A stretch of DNA of 64,000 nucleotides from Streptomyces sp. yr375 (GCF_900110755.1 NZ_FOFF01000020.1:79519-143518), one strand, 5' to 3'; positions 31,578 through 40,306 are shown, counted from the first letter of the stretch. Numbers and translations are program-made. Notes: generated from the sequence alone by a model not told the origin.

Positions 31578-33920
31578 ATGTCCCATGCGCAACCCCGGTC
31601 CGCGGAGACGGTGACGGGGGAGGGGACCGCCGTACCGCGGGCCGGCCTCGTCGTGGCGGTGCTCGCCTTCGGCGGGATCGTGGTCTCGGTGATGCAGACC
31701 CTGGTGATCCCGATCATCCCGGAGCTGCCGAAGCTGCTGGACGCCCCGGCCTCGGACGCCGTCTGGGCGGTCACCGCGACGCTTCTCGCGGCCGCCGTCG
31801 CCACCCCCGTCATGGGCCGGCTCGGCGACATGTACGGCAAGCGCCGGATGCTGCTGGTCAGCCTGCTCATGCTGATCGCCGGATCGGTCACGGCCGCCCT
31901 CAGCGACGGGCTTCCCCTGCTGATCGTCGGCCGGTCCCTACAAGGGCTCGCCTCCGGGGTCGTCCCGCTCGGCATCAGCATCATGCGCGACGAACTGCCC
32001 GCCGAGCGGCTCGGTTCGGCGACCGCCCTGATGAGCGCCTCCCTCGGCGTCGGCGGCGCTCTGGGGCTGCCCGCCGCCGCGCTCATCGCGGACCACTTCG
32101 ACTGGCACACGCTGTTCTGGACGTCGGCCGCCCTCGGCGCGGTCGCCCTCGTGCTCGTCCCGCTGTTCGTGCCCGAGTCGAAGGTGCGCTCGGGCGGACG
32201 CTTCGACCTGGTCGGCGCTCTCGGCATGGCGGCCGGGCTGGTCTGTCTGCTGCTCGCGATATCCAAGGGCGCCGACTGGGGCTGGGGCAGCGCCACCACC
32301 CTCGGGCTGTTCGGCGCGGCGGTCGTCGTCCTGCTGCTGTGGGGCCTGTTCGAACTGCGCGTCAAGGAGCCCCTGGTGGACCTGCGGGCCACCGCCCGCC
32401 GTCAGGTGCTGGTGACCAACCTCGCCTCCCTGGCCTTCGGTTTCTCCATGTTCGCGATGTCCCTGGTCATGCCGCAGCTTCTGCAACTGCCCACGGCGAC
32501 GGGCTACGGTCTGGGCAGGTCGCTGCTGGCCGCCGGCCTGGTCATGGCCCCCACGGGGCTGGTGATGATGGCCGTCGCGCCGCTCTCCGCGCTGGTCTCC
32601 AAGGCGCGGGGCCCGAAGGTGACGCTGATGCTGGGCGCCGTCATCGTCGCCGTGGGCTACGGCGTCGGCGTCGTGCTGATGGCCGAGGTGTGGCAGCTCG
32701 TGCTGGTCTCCTGCATCGTCGGCGCCGGCATCGGCTTCGCCTACGGGGCGATGCCCGCGCTCATCATGGGCGCGGTGGACCCCTCCGAGACGGCCGCCGC
32801 GAACAGCCTCAACACCCTGATGCGGTCCATCGGCACCACCACCGCCAGCGCCGTCGCCGGTGTGATCCTGGCCCAGATGACCACCGTCTTCGGCACCACC
32901 GCGCTGCCCTCGCAGAACAGTTTCAAGGTCGTCATGGCCGTCGGCTCGGCCGCGGCGCTCCTCGCCCTCTTCGTCGCCGGGTTCATCCCCCGGCAGCGGA
33001 CGGCAACCCAGAAGCCCGGCACCGAGCCGGTGGTCGTGGCGCAGGTCGCCGTAGCGGACGAGCGGGCGATGGGCGCCGCGGTCCCCGTGCCGCTGGCCCG
33101 CGCCGTCGCGGAGTTGGTGGCGACCGTGCCGGGGCTGGCCGACGCCCGCCCGGCCGGCGGCGGGCACCCGGTGCGCGGGCAGGTGCGCGGCGCGGAGGGC
33201 GTACCGGTGGGCGGGGCGGCGGTGACGCTGATCTCGCTGGGCGGACGGCAGTTGAGCCGGGCGGTCGCCGAGGCCGACGGCGCCTACGCCGTCGACGCGC
33301 CCGGGGAGGGCACGTACCTCCTCGTCGCCGCCGCCGACGGCCATCAACCGCAGGCCACGACGGTCGTGGTCGGGGCGGAGCCGCTGACGTACGACGTGCT
33401 GCTCGGCGGTGCCAGCGGGCTGGCCGGTGTGGTGCGGACCGCCGACGGCGGGGTGCCGGTCGGCGGGGCGGTCGTCATCCTCACGGACGCCCGCGGCGAC
33501 GTGGTGGCCAGCACGCAGACCGACGGCATCGGCGAGTTCTCCGTCGCCGACCTGGTGCCCGGGCCCGTGACCCTCGCGGTCAGCTCGCCCAAGCACCGGC
33601 CGCTGGCCCTGCCCGTGGAGATCCGCGCCACCGGTGTCACCCGGGTCGACGTCGAACTGCGGCCCGGCGCGCAGGTACGGGGCACCGTGCGCGGCGCGGG
33701 CGCTCCGTTGGGCGACGCGCGGGTGACCCTGGTCGACGCCGCGGGCAACGTCGTCGCGACCGCCAGAACCGGGCACGACGGAGCGTACGCGTTCTCCGAC
33801 CTGGACAGCGGCCAGTACACCGTCATCGCAACCGGCTACCCACCCCGGGCAACCGGCGTCAGCCTCGGCGGCGGCGACGTGGACGACCACGACATAGAAC
33901 TGGCGCACGCCGCCGAGTAG
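31578..33920 (+). CDS. MFS transporter fused to three carboxypeptidase-regulatory-like (CnaB-type) repeats
   Basis: 780-residue protein. Residues 20-475 are a 14-TMS DHA2-type MFS exporter (GRLGDMYGKRRMLLVSLLML as motif A, LGISIMRDELPAERLGSATA, SLNTLMRSIGTTTASAVAGV). Residues about 535-780 are three beta-sandwich repeats starting VRGQVRGAEGVPVGGAAVTL, LAGVVRTADGGVPVGGAVVI and VRGTVRGAGAPLGDARVTLV, each with the D-G-x-Y/F-x-V turn. The tail should lie on one face of the membrane, perhaps as a substrate-binding or wall-contact module. ATG 31578 has GGAGG 8 nt upstream. The promoter carries a MarR-type site. The 3' end is duplicated in decayed form downstream. Confidence 0.9.
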   Translation: MSHAQPRSAETVTGEGTAVPRAGLVVAVLAFGGIVVSVMQTLVIPIIPELPKLLDAPASDAVWAVTATLLAAAVATPVMGRLGDMYGKRRMLLVSLLMLIAGSVTAALSDGLPLLIVGRSLQGLASGVVPLGISIMRDELPAERLGSATALMSASLGVGGALGLPAAALIADHFDWHTLFWTSAALGAVALVLVPLFVPESKVRSGGRFDLVGALGMAAGLVCLLLAISKGADWGWGSATTLGLFGAAVVVLLLWGLFELRVKEPLVDLRATARRQVLVTNLASLAFGFSMFAMSLVMPQLLQLPTATGYGLGRSLLAAGLVMAPTGLVMMAVAPLSALVSKARGPKVTLMLGAVIVAVGYGVGVVLMAEVWQLVLVSCIVGAGIGFAYGAMPALIMGAVDPSETAAANSLNTLMRSIGTTTASAVAGVILAQMTTVFGTTALPSQNSFKVVMAVGSAAALLALFVAGFIPRQRTATQKPGTEPVVVAQVAVADERAMGAAVPVPLARAVAELVATVPGLADARPAGGGHPVRGQVRGAEGVPVGGAAVTLISLGGRQLSRAVAEADGAYAVDAPGEGTYLLVAAADGHQPQATTVVVGAEPLTYDVLLGGASGLAGVVRTADGGVPVGGAVVILTDARGDVVASTQTDGIGEFSVADLVPGPVTLAVSSPKHRPLALPVEIRATGVTRVDVELRPGAQVRGTVRGAGAPLGDARVTLVDAAGNVVATARTGHDGAYAFSDLDSGQYTVIATGYPPRATGVSLGGGDVDDHDIELAHAAE

Positions 33921-34150
33921 TTCACCCTGCGCGGCGGGCCGCTGGACACCGTCTGGTGGCCTGTCGTCTCGGATCCGCCGGGGCCCGTTGCTGGTGGTGC
34001 GGCAGTGGCGTCGGCTTCGGTGGTGGCGATGTGGACGGCCCGTGACCTGGAACTGGAGGACGCTGCTGAGTAGTTGACCTCGCGCGGCGGGTCGCCGGAG
34101 ACCTTCCGGGGGCCTGCCGTCTCAGATTCGCCCCGCCCGCCGCTGGTGGC
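33850..34150 (+). repeat. Tandem duplication (about 150 bp) of the MFS gene 3' end, second copy decayed
   Basis: Copy A (about 33850-34002) carries the last codons GGGDVDDHDIELAHAAE-stop and 80 bp of flank. Copy B (about 34003-34150) carries GGDVDG, a frame break, then RDLELEDAAE-stop (stop 34071-34073) and the same flank (GCGCGGCGGG, then GGCCTG, CGTCTC, GATCCGCC or GATTCGCC). The stops are 153 bp apart. Copy B has no start and is clearly non-coding. Confidence 0.8.
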
Positions 34151-34657
34151 GTAGCCGTAGTGCCAGATACAGGCCGCCGACCACCCCCGTCACCACGCCC
34201 ACCGGTAACTGGGCTGTCTCGTGGACGCGTTGGGATGCGAAGTCGGCGGTGACGACGAGGACGGTGCCGGTGCAGGTGGCGGCGGCCAGGTTGGGGCCGG
34301 CGACACGGGTGAGGCGGCGGGCCAGTTGGGGTGTGACGAGGGCCACGAACGGGATCGGGCCGGCCCACGGACACCGCGCCCGCCCGCCGGGTACCCCCAA
34401 GCTGCCCGCCACGTCGTCGCCCATCTTCAGGACCTTCAGTCGGCTGCCCAGCAGGGTGCGCACCACGTCCGCCGGGGAGATCGGGTACTCGCCGGTGCCA
34501 GGGCGAGGACGCCGATCGCGGCGGTGAGGGCGAGCGCCACGAGACAGACCGTGAGCGCGCGGAGCTCCACCCGTAGCGAGAGGCGCTGGGAGCGGCCGCG
34601 GACGACCCGGACCCGGCGGGCGGGGGCAGCCTCCGTGGGTCGGCCGGTCACCGTCAC
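34122..34657 (-). pseudogene. Broken FecCD-type iron-siderophore permease (second of pair)
   Basis: GTG 34657 overlaps the stop of the other permease fragment (GTGA), as in intact fecC-fecD type pairs. It reads VELRALTVCLVALALTAAIG, then a one-base loss near 34498 shifts the frame; in the next frame GTGEYPISPADVVRTLLGS continues. The central 200 or so residues are then missing, and the sequence resumes as VLKMGDDVAGSLGV, GPIPFVALVTPQLARRLT and LPVGVVTGVVGGLYLALRL. Only about 178 of 350 codons remain, so it cannot make a permease. Confidence 0.82.
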
Positions 34658-34914
34658 ACCGCCACCACCCTGCGTTGGCGCACCAGCGCGATGAACATCG
34701 GGGCCCCCACCACCGCCGTGACCACGCCCGCGTCGAGTTCGTCGGGGCGTACGACGACCCGGCCGAGGACGTCGGCGAGCAGCAGCAGCAGCAACAGCAG
34801 CGACGGCGCGAGCAGCATGGACAGCGGCAGCGTCCAGCGCCGGTCGGCGCCCGTGATCAGGCGGGCCATGTGCGGGACGGCGAGGCCGACGAAGACCAGC
34901 GGGCCGACGGCCGA
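34654..34914 (-). pseudogene. 3' remnant of a FecCD-type iron-siderophore permease (first of pair)
   Basis: The minus strand encodes the last 85 or so residues of a FecCD permease: AVGPLVFVGLAVPHMARLIT, LPLSMLLAPSLLLLLLLLAD, PDELDAGVVTAVVGAPMFIA, ending RRVVAV-stop at 34654. Upstream of about 34914 the frame continues without homology because the sequence switches to the oppositely oriented monooxygenase fragment. The 5' three quarters of the gene and its promoter are gone. Confidence 0.85.
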
Positions 34915-35060
34915 CCGCGAGAGGGGCGCCGGCCGGGAGCGGCTGCGCTTCCTCAACGTCTCCCGCGTGCGCGACGTACGGCAGCGGGCCGACGGCTCGC
35001 TCGGCATCGCCGTGGAGTTCCTGCCCACCGGCGAGGAGCAGGTGCTCGACGCCGACGTCC
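34915..35060 (+). pseudogene. Internal fragment of an ornithine/lysine N-monooxygenase (siderophore biosynthesis)
   Basis: The plus strand reads RERLRFLNVSRVRDVRQRAD, GSLGIAVEFLPTGEEQVLDADVL, matching the C-terminal third of SidA/PvdA/IucD-type N-hydroxylases just before their ATGYRP motif, which is missing; after DADVL the sequence diverges. There is no start and no catalytic part. It is fused head to head with the permease fragment, as if an internal deletion removed both 5' halves and the divergent promoters of a hydroxamate-siderophore locus (coelichelin-like arrangement suspected). Confidence 0.65.
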
Positions 35061-35087
35061 TCGAACGGATCGGCACCGGAGTGGGGC

Positions 35088-36239
35088 TCACCCCCGGCTG
35101 GTCGCCCGGAGCACCACGAACTTCCGGTCGCCGGCGACCAGTTCACAGGTGCCGAACAGTCGCTTCAGCTTCAGGTGGTAGCCCAGGTGTCGGTTGCCCA
35201 CCACCCACAGCTCGCCGCCCGGTCGCAGCGCACGTCGGGCCCCGGTGAACATCCGCCACGCCGTCGCGTCCGTCGTGGCCTGGTGGGAGTGGAACGGTGG
35301 GTTGTTCAGCACGACGTCCACGCTGCCGTCCGCCACCCCCGCCAGCCCGTCCCCGACCCGGAACTCGGCGTGCCCCGGCACCCCGTTCGCCTTGTAGGTG
35401 GCCTCCGCCGACGCGACCGCCTGGAACGACTCGTCCGTGAACAGCACTTCGGCCGCCGGATTGGCCAGCGCCACCGCCGTCCCCACGATCCCGTTGCCGC
35501 AGCCCAGGTCGACGACCCGGCGGGCGCCGCTCGTCGCCGGCAGGTGGCGGAGGAAGAACCGGGTGCCGATGTCCAGCCGGTCGGCGCAGAACACGCCCGC
35601 GTGGTTGACGACCGGACGGCCCGCGAGGGTGCCGCCGACGTCGTCGGGGAGGTCGTAGGCGTGCGGCCATGGGTTGACGGGGCGCTTCAGCGATGCATCA
35701 GGGGTGCAGAGGATCAGCCGGGCCTTCTGCTCGGCCAGCGAGGTCCGGGTCGGTCCGAGGATCCGCTCGAACAGCCGCAGCGTCGAGGTGTGGATCTCCT
35801 TCACCATGCCGGCGGCGACCACGACCGTGTCCGCGTGCACGGCGTGCGCCAGCCGCAGCAACTGGTCCTCCAGGAGCGCGAGGCTCTTGGGCACCCTGAT
35901 CAGGAGCACGTCGATCCGGTCCGGCACCGGGTCCTGGGTGGTCAGCAGCCGGACCGCGCCGGTCTCCACACCGGCCCGCGCGAGGTTCGCCCGGGTCGCC
36001 TCCTGCCCCAGCCAGGAGTCGGTGATCTGCGTCGGACGGTACGCCGCGAGCGCCGTGACCAGCGCACCCCAGCGGTCGCCCAGCACCACCACCGCACCGG
36101 TGAGCGGGACGTCCCGCTCCACGAGGTGTCGGAGCAGGTACGCGTCGGAAGCGTCCCAGGCGCGCAGCGTCTCGCGCGGATCCTCGGGGTGGCGGGCCAG
36201 CGAGACCTCGCCCCACGGCGTCGTCATACGGTCGTTCAT
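35088..36239 (-). CDS. Class I methyltransferase, RlmG/RsmC-like
   Basis: 383-residue SAM-dependent methyltransferase of the RsmC/RlmG group (N2-guanine methylation of rRNA). It has a degenerate N-terminal methyltransferase-like half and a catalytic C-terminal half: SAM motif I VVDLGCGNGIVGTAVALANP, acidic VLFTDESFQAVASA, and the catalytic VVLNNPPFHSHQA. ATG 36239 starts MNDRMTTPWGEVSL; ATG 36227 is an alternative. On the minus strand TAGCCT lies 9 nt before the ATG and no ribosome binding site is seen, so the transcript is probably leaderless. Which rRNA guanine is the target is not shown. Confidence 0.87.
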   Translation of the reverse strand: MNDRMTTPWGEVSLARHPEDPRETLRAWDASDAYLLRHLVERDVPLTGAVVVLGDRWGALVTALAAYRPTQITDSWLGQEATRANLARAGVETGAVRLLTTQDPVPDRIDVLLIRVPKSLALLEDQLLRLAHAVHADTVVVAAGMVKEIHTSTLRLFERILGPTRTSLAEQKARLILCTPDASLKRPVNPWPHAYDLPDDVGGTLAGRPVVNHAGVFCADRLDIGTRFFLRHLPATSGARRVVDLGCGNGIVGTAVALANPAAEVLFTDESFQAVASAEATYKANGVPGHAEFRVGDGLAGVADGSVDVVLNNPPFHSHQATTDATAWRMFTGARRALRPGGELWVVGNRHLGYHLKLKRLFGTCELVAGDRKFVVLRATSRG

Positions 36240-36305
36240 CGTGCGGCAAGGCTAACCGAGCCGCAGCTCAGGCCCGGTGTCGGACCCATGGCGGAGGATG
36301 GGTGC

Positions 36306-37001
36306 ATGGACACCGAGCTGTTTCCCCGGGAGCGTGCGCAGGTCGCGCCGGGCGCGGTGCACGTCCCCGACTGGCTGGACGAGGCGCGGCAGCGCGCGCT
36401 GCTCGCGGCCTGCCGCGACTGGGCCCGCCCACCGGCCGGCCTGCGCACGGTCCGCACCCCCGGCGGCGGCACGATGACCGCCCGCCAGGTCTGCCTGGGC
36501 TGGCACTGGTACCCGTACGCCTACGCCCGCACCGCCACCGACGGGGACGGCGCACCCGTCAAACCCCTCCCCACCTGGCTGGCCGAACTGGGCCGCCGAG
36601 CGGTCACCGACGCGCTGGGACCAGAGGAGAGCGGGGAAGGGGTGGGCGGGGAGCAGGAAGGCGCAGGGGCGGCGGCGTACGACATCGCGCTGATCAACTT
36701 CTACGACGGCGACTCCCGGATGGGCATGCACCGGGACGCCGACGAGCGGTCCGCCGCGCCCGTCGTGTCCCTCAGCCTCGGCGACACCTGCGTCTTCCGT
36801 TTCGGCAACACCGAGACTCGGACCCGCCCCTACACCGACGTCGAGCTGCGCAGCGGCGACCTGTTCGTGTTCGGGGGGCCGTCCCGGCTCGCCTACCACG
36901 GGGTGCCGCGGGTCCTGCCGGGCACGGCGCCGGCCGGGCTCGGGCTGACCGGGCGGCTGAACGTGACCCTGCGGGTCAGTGGCTTCCCGGACGCCACCTG
37001 A
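36306..37001 (+). CDS. AlkB family 2-oxoglutarate/Fe(II) dioxygenase
   Basis: 231-residue DNA/RNA demethylase of the AlkB family, which oxidatively removes alkyl groups from bases. The iron ligands are in MGMHRDADERS (HxD) and SRLAYHGVPR (His), and the 2-oxoglutarate arginines in RLNVTLRVS. The substrate-lid region includes LGWHWYPYAYAR. A Gly/Glu-rich insert is seen at residues 105-120. ATG 36306 has GGAGG at 36293-36297, and an ATG at 36288 is possible. It is divergent from the methyltransferase gene (66 bp between starts). Confidence 0.9.
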   Translation: MDTELFPRERAQVAPGAVHVPDWLDEARQRALLAACRDWARPPAGLRTVRTPGGGTMTARQVCLGWHWYPYAYARTATDGDGAPVKPLPTWLAELGRRAVTDALGPEESGEGVGGEQEGAGAAAYDIALINFYDGDSRMGMHRDADERSAAPVVSLSLGDTCVFRFGNTETRTRPYTDVELRSGDLFVFGGPSRLAYHGVPRVLPGTAPAGLGLTGRLNVTLRVSGFPDAT

Positions 37002-37029
37002 CGAAGCGGATCATGGGAGACTCGCTCTC

Positions 37030-38274
37030 ATGAGCGGCAAGGCGGACCCCCGGCCGGCGGGGGAAGGGACCACCTCGAGGGCGCGGTTGGACCGGGGGCG
37101 CGGTGCGCTCGGCCCCGCGTTGGAGCTCGTGCACACCGGCCGCGCGCCCACCCGCGCGGTACTCACCGCCGAACTCGGCGTCACCCGTGCGACGGCCGGC
37201 GCGGTGGCCGCCGAACTCGCGGCACTGGGCCTGATCCGGGTGGACGCGCGGCCCGGCGCCGCCGCCGGTTCGCAGGGCCGCCCCTCGCACCGGCTCGCCC
37301 TCACCGAGGAGGGCCCGGTCGCCCTCGCCGCCCAGGTCCACGCCGACGGGTTCCGGGCCGCGCTGGTCGGCCTCGGCGGGCGGATCGTCGCCACCACGCC
37401 CAGTTGCGAGACCGTCGACGCCGACCCCGCCAAGGTGCTCGGCGCCGCCGTCGACGCCGGCGCGGAACTGCTCCGCCAGACGGGTCGGCGCTGCGTCGGC
37501 GCCGGGCTCGCCGTACCCTCCGCGGTCACCGAACCCGAGGGACGCGCGCTGAACCCCCTGCACCTGGCGTGGCCGGCGGGGGCGCCCGTGCGGGAGATCT
37601 TCGCCGAGCGGATCCGCGCCGCCGGTCTCACCGGCCCCGCGTTCGCCGCCAACGACGTCAACCTCGCCGCCCTCGCCGAACACCGGCACGGCGCCGGACG
37701 CGGCGCCCGCGACCTGCTGTGCGTGGCCACCGGACACCGGGGCGTCGGCGGCGCGCTGGTGCTGGACGGCCGTCTGCACACGGGCAGTTCGGGCCTCGCG
37801 CTCGAAGTCGGTCACCTCACCGTCAACCCCGAGGGCGGCCCCTGCCACTGCGGCAGCCGGGGCTGCCTCGACGTCGAGGCCGACCCGCTCGCCCTGCTCA
37901 CCGCGGCCGGCCGCGCGCCGGGCCCCGAGGGCTCCCTGCTCCAGCAGGCCAACGAACTGATCCGCGAGGAGTACGGCGACCCGGTCGTCCGCGCCGCCGC
38001 CGACACCCTCATCGACCGGCTCGGTCTGGGCCTGGCGGGCCTGGTGAACATCCTCAACCCGGACCGCATCATCCTCGGCGGCCTGCACCGCACCCTCCTC
38101 GACGCCGACCCCGACCGCCTCCGCGCCGTCGTCACCGACCGCAGCCTGTGGGGCCGCAGCGGCGGCGTCCCCATCCTCGCCTGCTCCCTCGACCACAACA
38201 GCCTGGTCGGCGCGGCCGAGCTGGCCTGGCAGCCGGTCTTCGACGATCCGCTGGCGGCGCTGGGCGCCGTGTGA
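37030..38274 (+). CDS. ROK family transcriptional regulator
   Basis: 414-residue NagC/XylR-type ROK protein. An N-terminal winged helix (residues 20-75: GRAPTRAVLTAELGVTRATA, then GAVAAELAALGLIRVD) is followed by the ROK fold with GLALEVGHLTVNPEGGPCHC and the zinc motif CxCGxxGCxD in GSRGCLDVEAD. The ATP-site residues at its kinase start are weak (LTEEGPVALAAQVHADGFRA), so it is probably a repressor and not a kinase. ATG 37030 follows GGGAG with 10 nt spacing. It stands 28 bp after alkB on the same strand. Its target may be the downstream dehydrogenase or a distant sugar locus. Confidence 0.87.
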   Translation: MSGKADPRPAGEGTTSRARLDRGRGALGPALELVHTGRAPTRAVLTAELGVTRATAGAVAAELAALGLIRVDARPGAAAGSQGRPSHRLALTEEGPVALAAQVHADGFRAALVGLGGRIVATTPSCETVDADPAKVLGAAVDAGAELLRQTGRRCVGAGLAVPSAVTEPEGRALNPLHLAWPAGAPVREIFAERIRAAGLTGPAFAANDVNLAALAEHRHGAGRGARDLLCVATGHRGVGGALVLDGRLHTGSSGLALEVGHLTVNPEGGPCHCGSRGCLDVEADPLALLTAAGRAPGPEGSLLQQANELIREEYGDPVVRAAADTLIDRLGLGLAGLVNILNPDRIILGGLHRTLLDADPDRLRAVVTDRSLWGRSGGVPILACSLDHNSLVGAAELAWQPVFDDPLAALGAV

Positions 38275-38312
38275 GACCGACGCCCGGGGAGGCGTCCGCG
38301 TAGGTTGACGGC

Positions 38313-39197
38313 ATGACAGAGCAACTGACCGTGAGCGTCCTGGGCACCGGCATCATGGGCGCGGCGATGGCCCGCAACCTCGCCCGTGCCGGACACACCG
38401 TGCGCGCCTGGAACCGCACCCGCGCCAAGGCCGAGCCGCTCACCGCGGACGGTGTGCGGGTCGTCGACACCCCCGCCGAGGCGGTCGACGGCGCGGACGT
38501 CGTCCTGACCATGCTCCATGACGGCCCGGCCGCCCTGGACGTCATGCGCGAGGCCGCTCCCGCGCTGCGGGCCGGCGCGGCCTGGGTGCAGTCGACGACC
38601 GCCGGGATCGAGGCCCTCGGCGACCTGGCCGCCTTCGCCCGCGCCCACGACCTGGTCTTCTTCGACGCGCCGGTGCTCGGCACCCGGCAGCCCGCCGAGG
38701 CCGGTCAACTGACCGTGCTGGCGGCGGGCCCGCCGGCGGGCCGGGACGCGGTGGCGCCCGTCCTGGACGCCGTCGGCGCGCGGACGGTGTGGACCGGCGA
38801 GGACGGCGGCGCGGGCAGCGCCACCCGGCTGAAACTGGTGGCCAATTGCTGGGTCATCGCGGCCACCGCCGCGGCCGGCGAGGCCCTCGCCCTGGCGCAG
38901 TCCCTGGACGTCGACCCGAACGCGTTCCTCGAACTGATCGCGGGCGGCCCGCTCGACATGGCCTACCTGCGGGCGAAGACCGGCCTGATCCTCGACGACC
39001 GGCTCTCGCCCGCCCAGTTCGCGGTGACGACGGCCGCGAAGGACGCGCGTCTGATCGTCGAGGCGGGCCGCGCGAACGGCGTCCGCCTGGACGTCGCGGC
39101 CGCCAGCGCCGACCGCCTGGAACGGGCCGCCGCGCAGGGCCACGGCGACGAGGACATGGCCGCCGCCTACTTCGCGAGCTTCGACAAGAACGCCTGA
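38313..39197 (+). CDS. NAD(P)-dependent oxidoreductase, 3-hydroxyisobutyrate dehydrogenase family
   Basis: 294-residue beta-hydroxyacid dehydrogenase. The dinucleotide site is VSVLGTGIMGAAMARNLARA, the substrate-binding signature FFDAPVLGTRQPAEAGQLTV, and the catalytic lysine is in TRLKLVANCW. Related enzymes oxidise 3-hydroxyisobutyrate or reduce tartronate semialdehyde or succinic semialdehyde; the substrate here is unknown. TAGGTT (38301-38306) is 6 nt before ATG 38313 and there is no Shine-Dalgarno sequence, so the mRNA is probably leaderless. Confidence 0.88.
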   Translation: MTEQLTVSVLGTGIMGAAMARNLARAGHTVRAWNRTRAKAEPLTADGVRVVDTPAEAVDGADVVLTMLHDGPAALDVMREAAPALRAGAAWVQSTTAGIEALGDLAAFARAHDLVFFDAPVLGTRQPAEAGQLTVLAAGPPAGRDAVAPVLDAVGARTVWTGEDGGAGSATRLKLVANCWVIAATAAAGEALALAQSLDVDPNAFLELIAGGPLDMAYLRAKTGLILDDRLSPAQFAVTTAAKDARLIVEAGRANGVRLDVAAASADRLERAAAQGHGDEDMAAAYFASFDKNA

Positions 39198-39377
39198 TCC
39201 CACGCTGGAGGACCGCGCCGGCGGCGGCCTGCGGAAGCAGCCGATCGCCGCGCGCGTACTCCCCGCGCGGTACACGCACTGCCGCTGGCCGTACGACGAC
39301 CCTGACCCCCTCCCGGCGGGACTCTCGAGACATCGAACGAAGACCCACCGAAGGTCTCACCGAGGAGATGACCCGAG

Positions 39378-39671
39378 ATGAACACCCTGGCGAACTGGGA
39401 CGGCGGACCCGGCCCGTGGATCCTGTTCCTCCCGCTGATCTGGGCGGCCGTGGTGATCGGCGCCGTCACGCTCCTGCGCCGCACCGTCTGGCGCGGCCGC
39501 CGCGGCCCCTGGCACCCGGCAGCCGACCCCCGCCCCACCGGCGACGCGCCCCTCGCGGTCCTCGGCCGCCGCTTCGCCTCCGGCGAGATCGACGAGGACG
39601 AGTACTGGCGCCGACTGTCCGTCCTGGACGAGCAGTTCGGCCGCATGGGCAAGGGCGGCGGTCCGGCATGA
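39378..39671 (+). CDS. Small membrane protein with SHOCT domain
   Basis: 97-residue protein: one transmembrane segment (WILFLPLIWAAVVIGAVTLL) then a basic loop and a C-terminal SHOCT motif (LAVLGRRFASGEIDEDEYWR), the short oligomerisation domain often found at protein ends. ATG 39378 has GAGGAG 9 nt upstream. The TGA overlaps the ATG of a 17-codon ORF (ATGA). Function unknown; the 180 bp before it hold no clear gene. Confidence 0.8.
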   Translation: MNTLANWDGGPGPWILFLPLIWAAVVIGAVTLLRRTVWRGRRGPWHPAADPRPTGDAPLAVLGRRFASGEIDEDEYWRRLSVLDEQFGRMGKGGGPA

Positions 39672-39721
39672 GCACCGAGACTCCCGCGACCTCCGCGACG
39701 CGGGCCGTCGCCACGGAATGA
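39668..39721 (+). CDS. Possible 17-codon ORF coupled to the SHOCT gene
   Basis: ATG 39668 overlaps the SHOCT stop (ATGA) and encodes MSTETPATSATRAVATE-stop. The start looks like that of a real, translationally coupled gene, but the frame ends at once. TGACGTACGCC spanning its stop is repeated at 39734-39744. It may be the 5' stub of a lost gene or no gene at all. Confidence 0.25.
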   Translation: MSTETPATSATRAVATE

Positions 39722-39766
39722 CGTACGCCTGACTGACGTACGCCCGGGGGTGAGGTCACCGCCCGG

Positions 39767-40306
39767 TCAGCCGAGGACGGCCGACCGGGCGGGAGCATGG
39801 GCGGGCCGCAGGTCGTCGACGCAGACGACCTCCGCGAACCGGGGCGCGACCTGCTCGCGGGGCGTGCGACGCGGTGGACGCGCCGACAGTTCGCGCGCGG
39901 CGACGGGCGCCGGCAGCGTGAACCACACGACCTTGCCGGACTCGCCGTCCGGCCGGGCGCCCCAACTCTCGCTCACCGCGGCCACCATGGCGAGTCCGCG
40001 CCCACAGGTGGCGAGGGCCGCGGCGTCCTTCAGCTCGCCCACGACCGGCAGCCGCGGGTCGTGGTCGCGCACCGAGACGGTGAGCCGGTCGAGCAGCAGC
40101 TCCATCTCCACGACGCACACCTTGTCGGGCTGGGCGTGCAGGTGGACGTTGGTCAACAGCTCCGTCACGCCGAGCGCGGCCCGGTCTATGAGCGGATCCA
40201 TATGCCAGTAGCGCAACTGCGCCGATACGATTCTGCGGACCTGGCCGATCCGCGACGGCAGGGCCTGAAGCTCCACCGCGCAGTGCCTGTTTGGGTTGGT
40301 GATCAC
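39767..40306 (-). CDS. Anti-sigma-factor-type ATP-binding protein (HATPase_c)
   Basis: 179-residue GHKL ATPase of the RsbW/SpoIIAB-like class that is very numerous in Streptomyces and usually binds anti-anti-sigma factors. The N box is ALGVTELLTNVHLHA, the G1 box SVRDHDPRLP and the G2 box TCGRGLAMVAAVSESWG. GTG 40306 starts VITNPNRHCAVELQALP and has GGGGAG 8 nt upstream on the minus strand. The frame is open 79 codons further upstream but without family sequence. The C-terminal 40 residues are basic and probably disordered. No sigma or anti-anti-sigma gene is nearby. Confidence 0.87.
   Translation of the reverse strand: MITNPNRHCAVELQALPSRIGQVRRIVSAQLRYWHMDPLIDRAALGVTELLTNVHLHAQPDKVCVVEMELLLDRLTVSVRDHDPRLPVVGELKDAAALATCGRGLAMVAAVSESWGARPDGESGKVVWFTLPAPVAARELSARPPRRTPREQVAPRFAEVVCVDDLRPAHAPARSAVLG

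Noticed and set aside
29270..32392. 1040-codon open frame antisense to htpG
   Set aside because: Mirror of the htpG codon pattern; composition is Arg/Val/Gly/His-rich, with no ribosome binding site and no domain.
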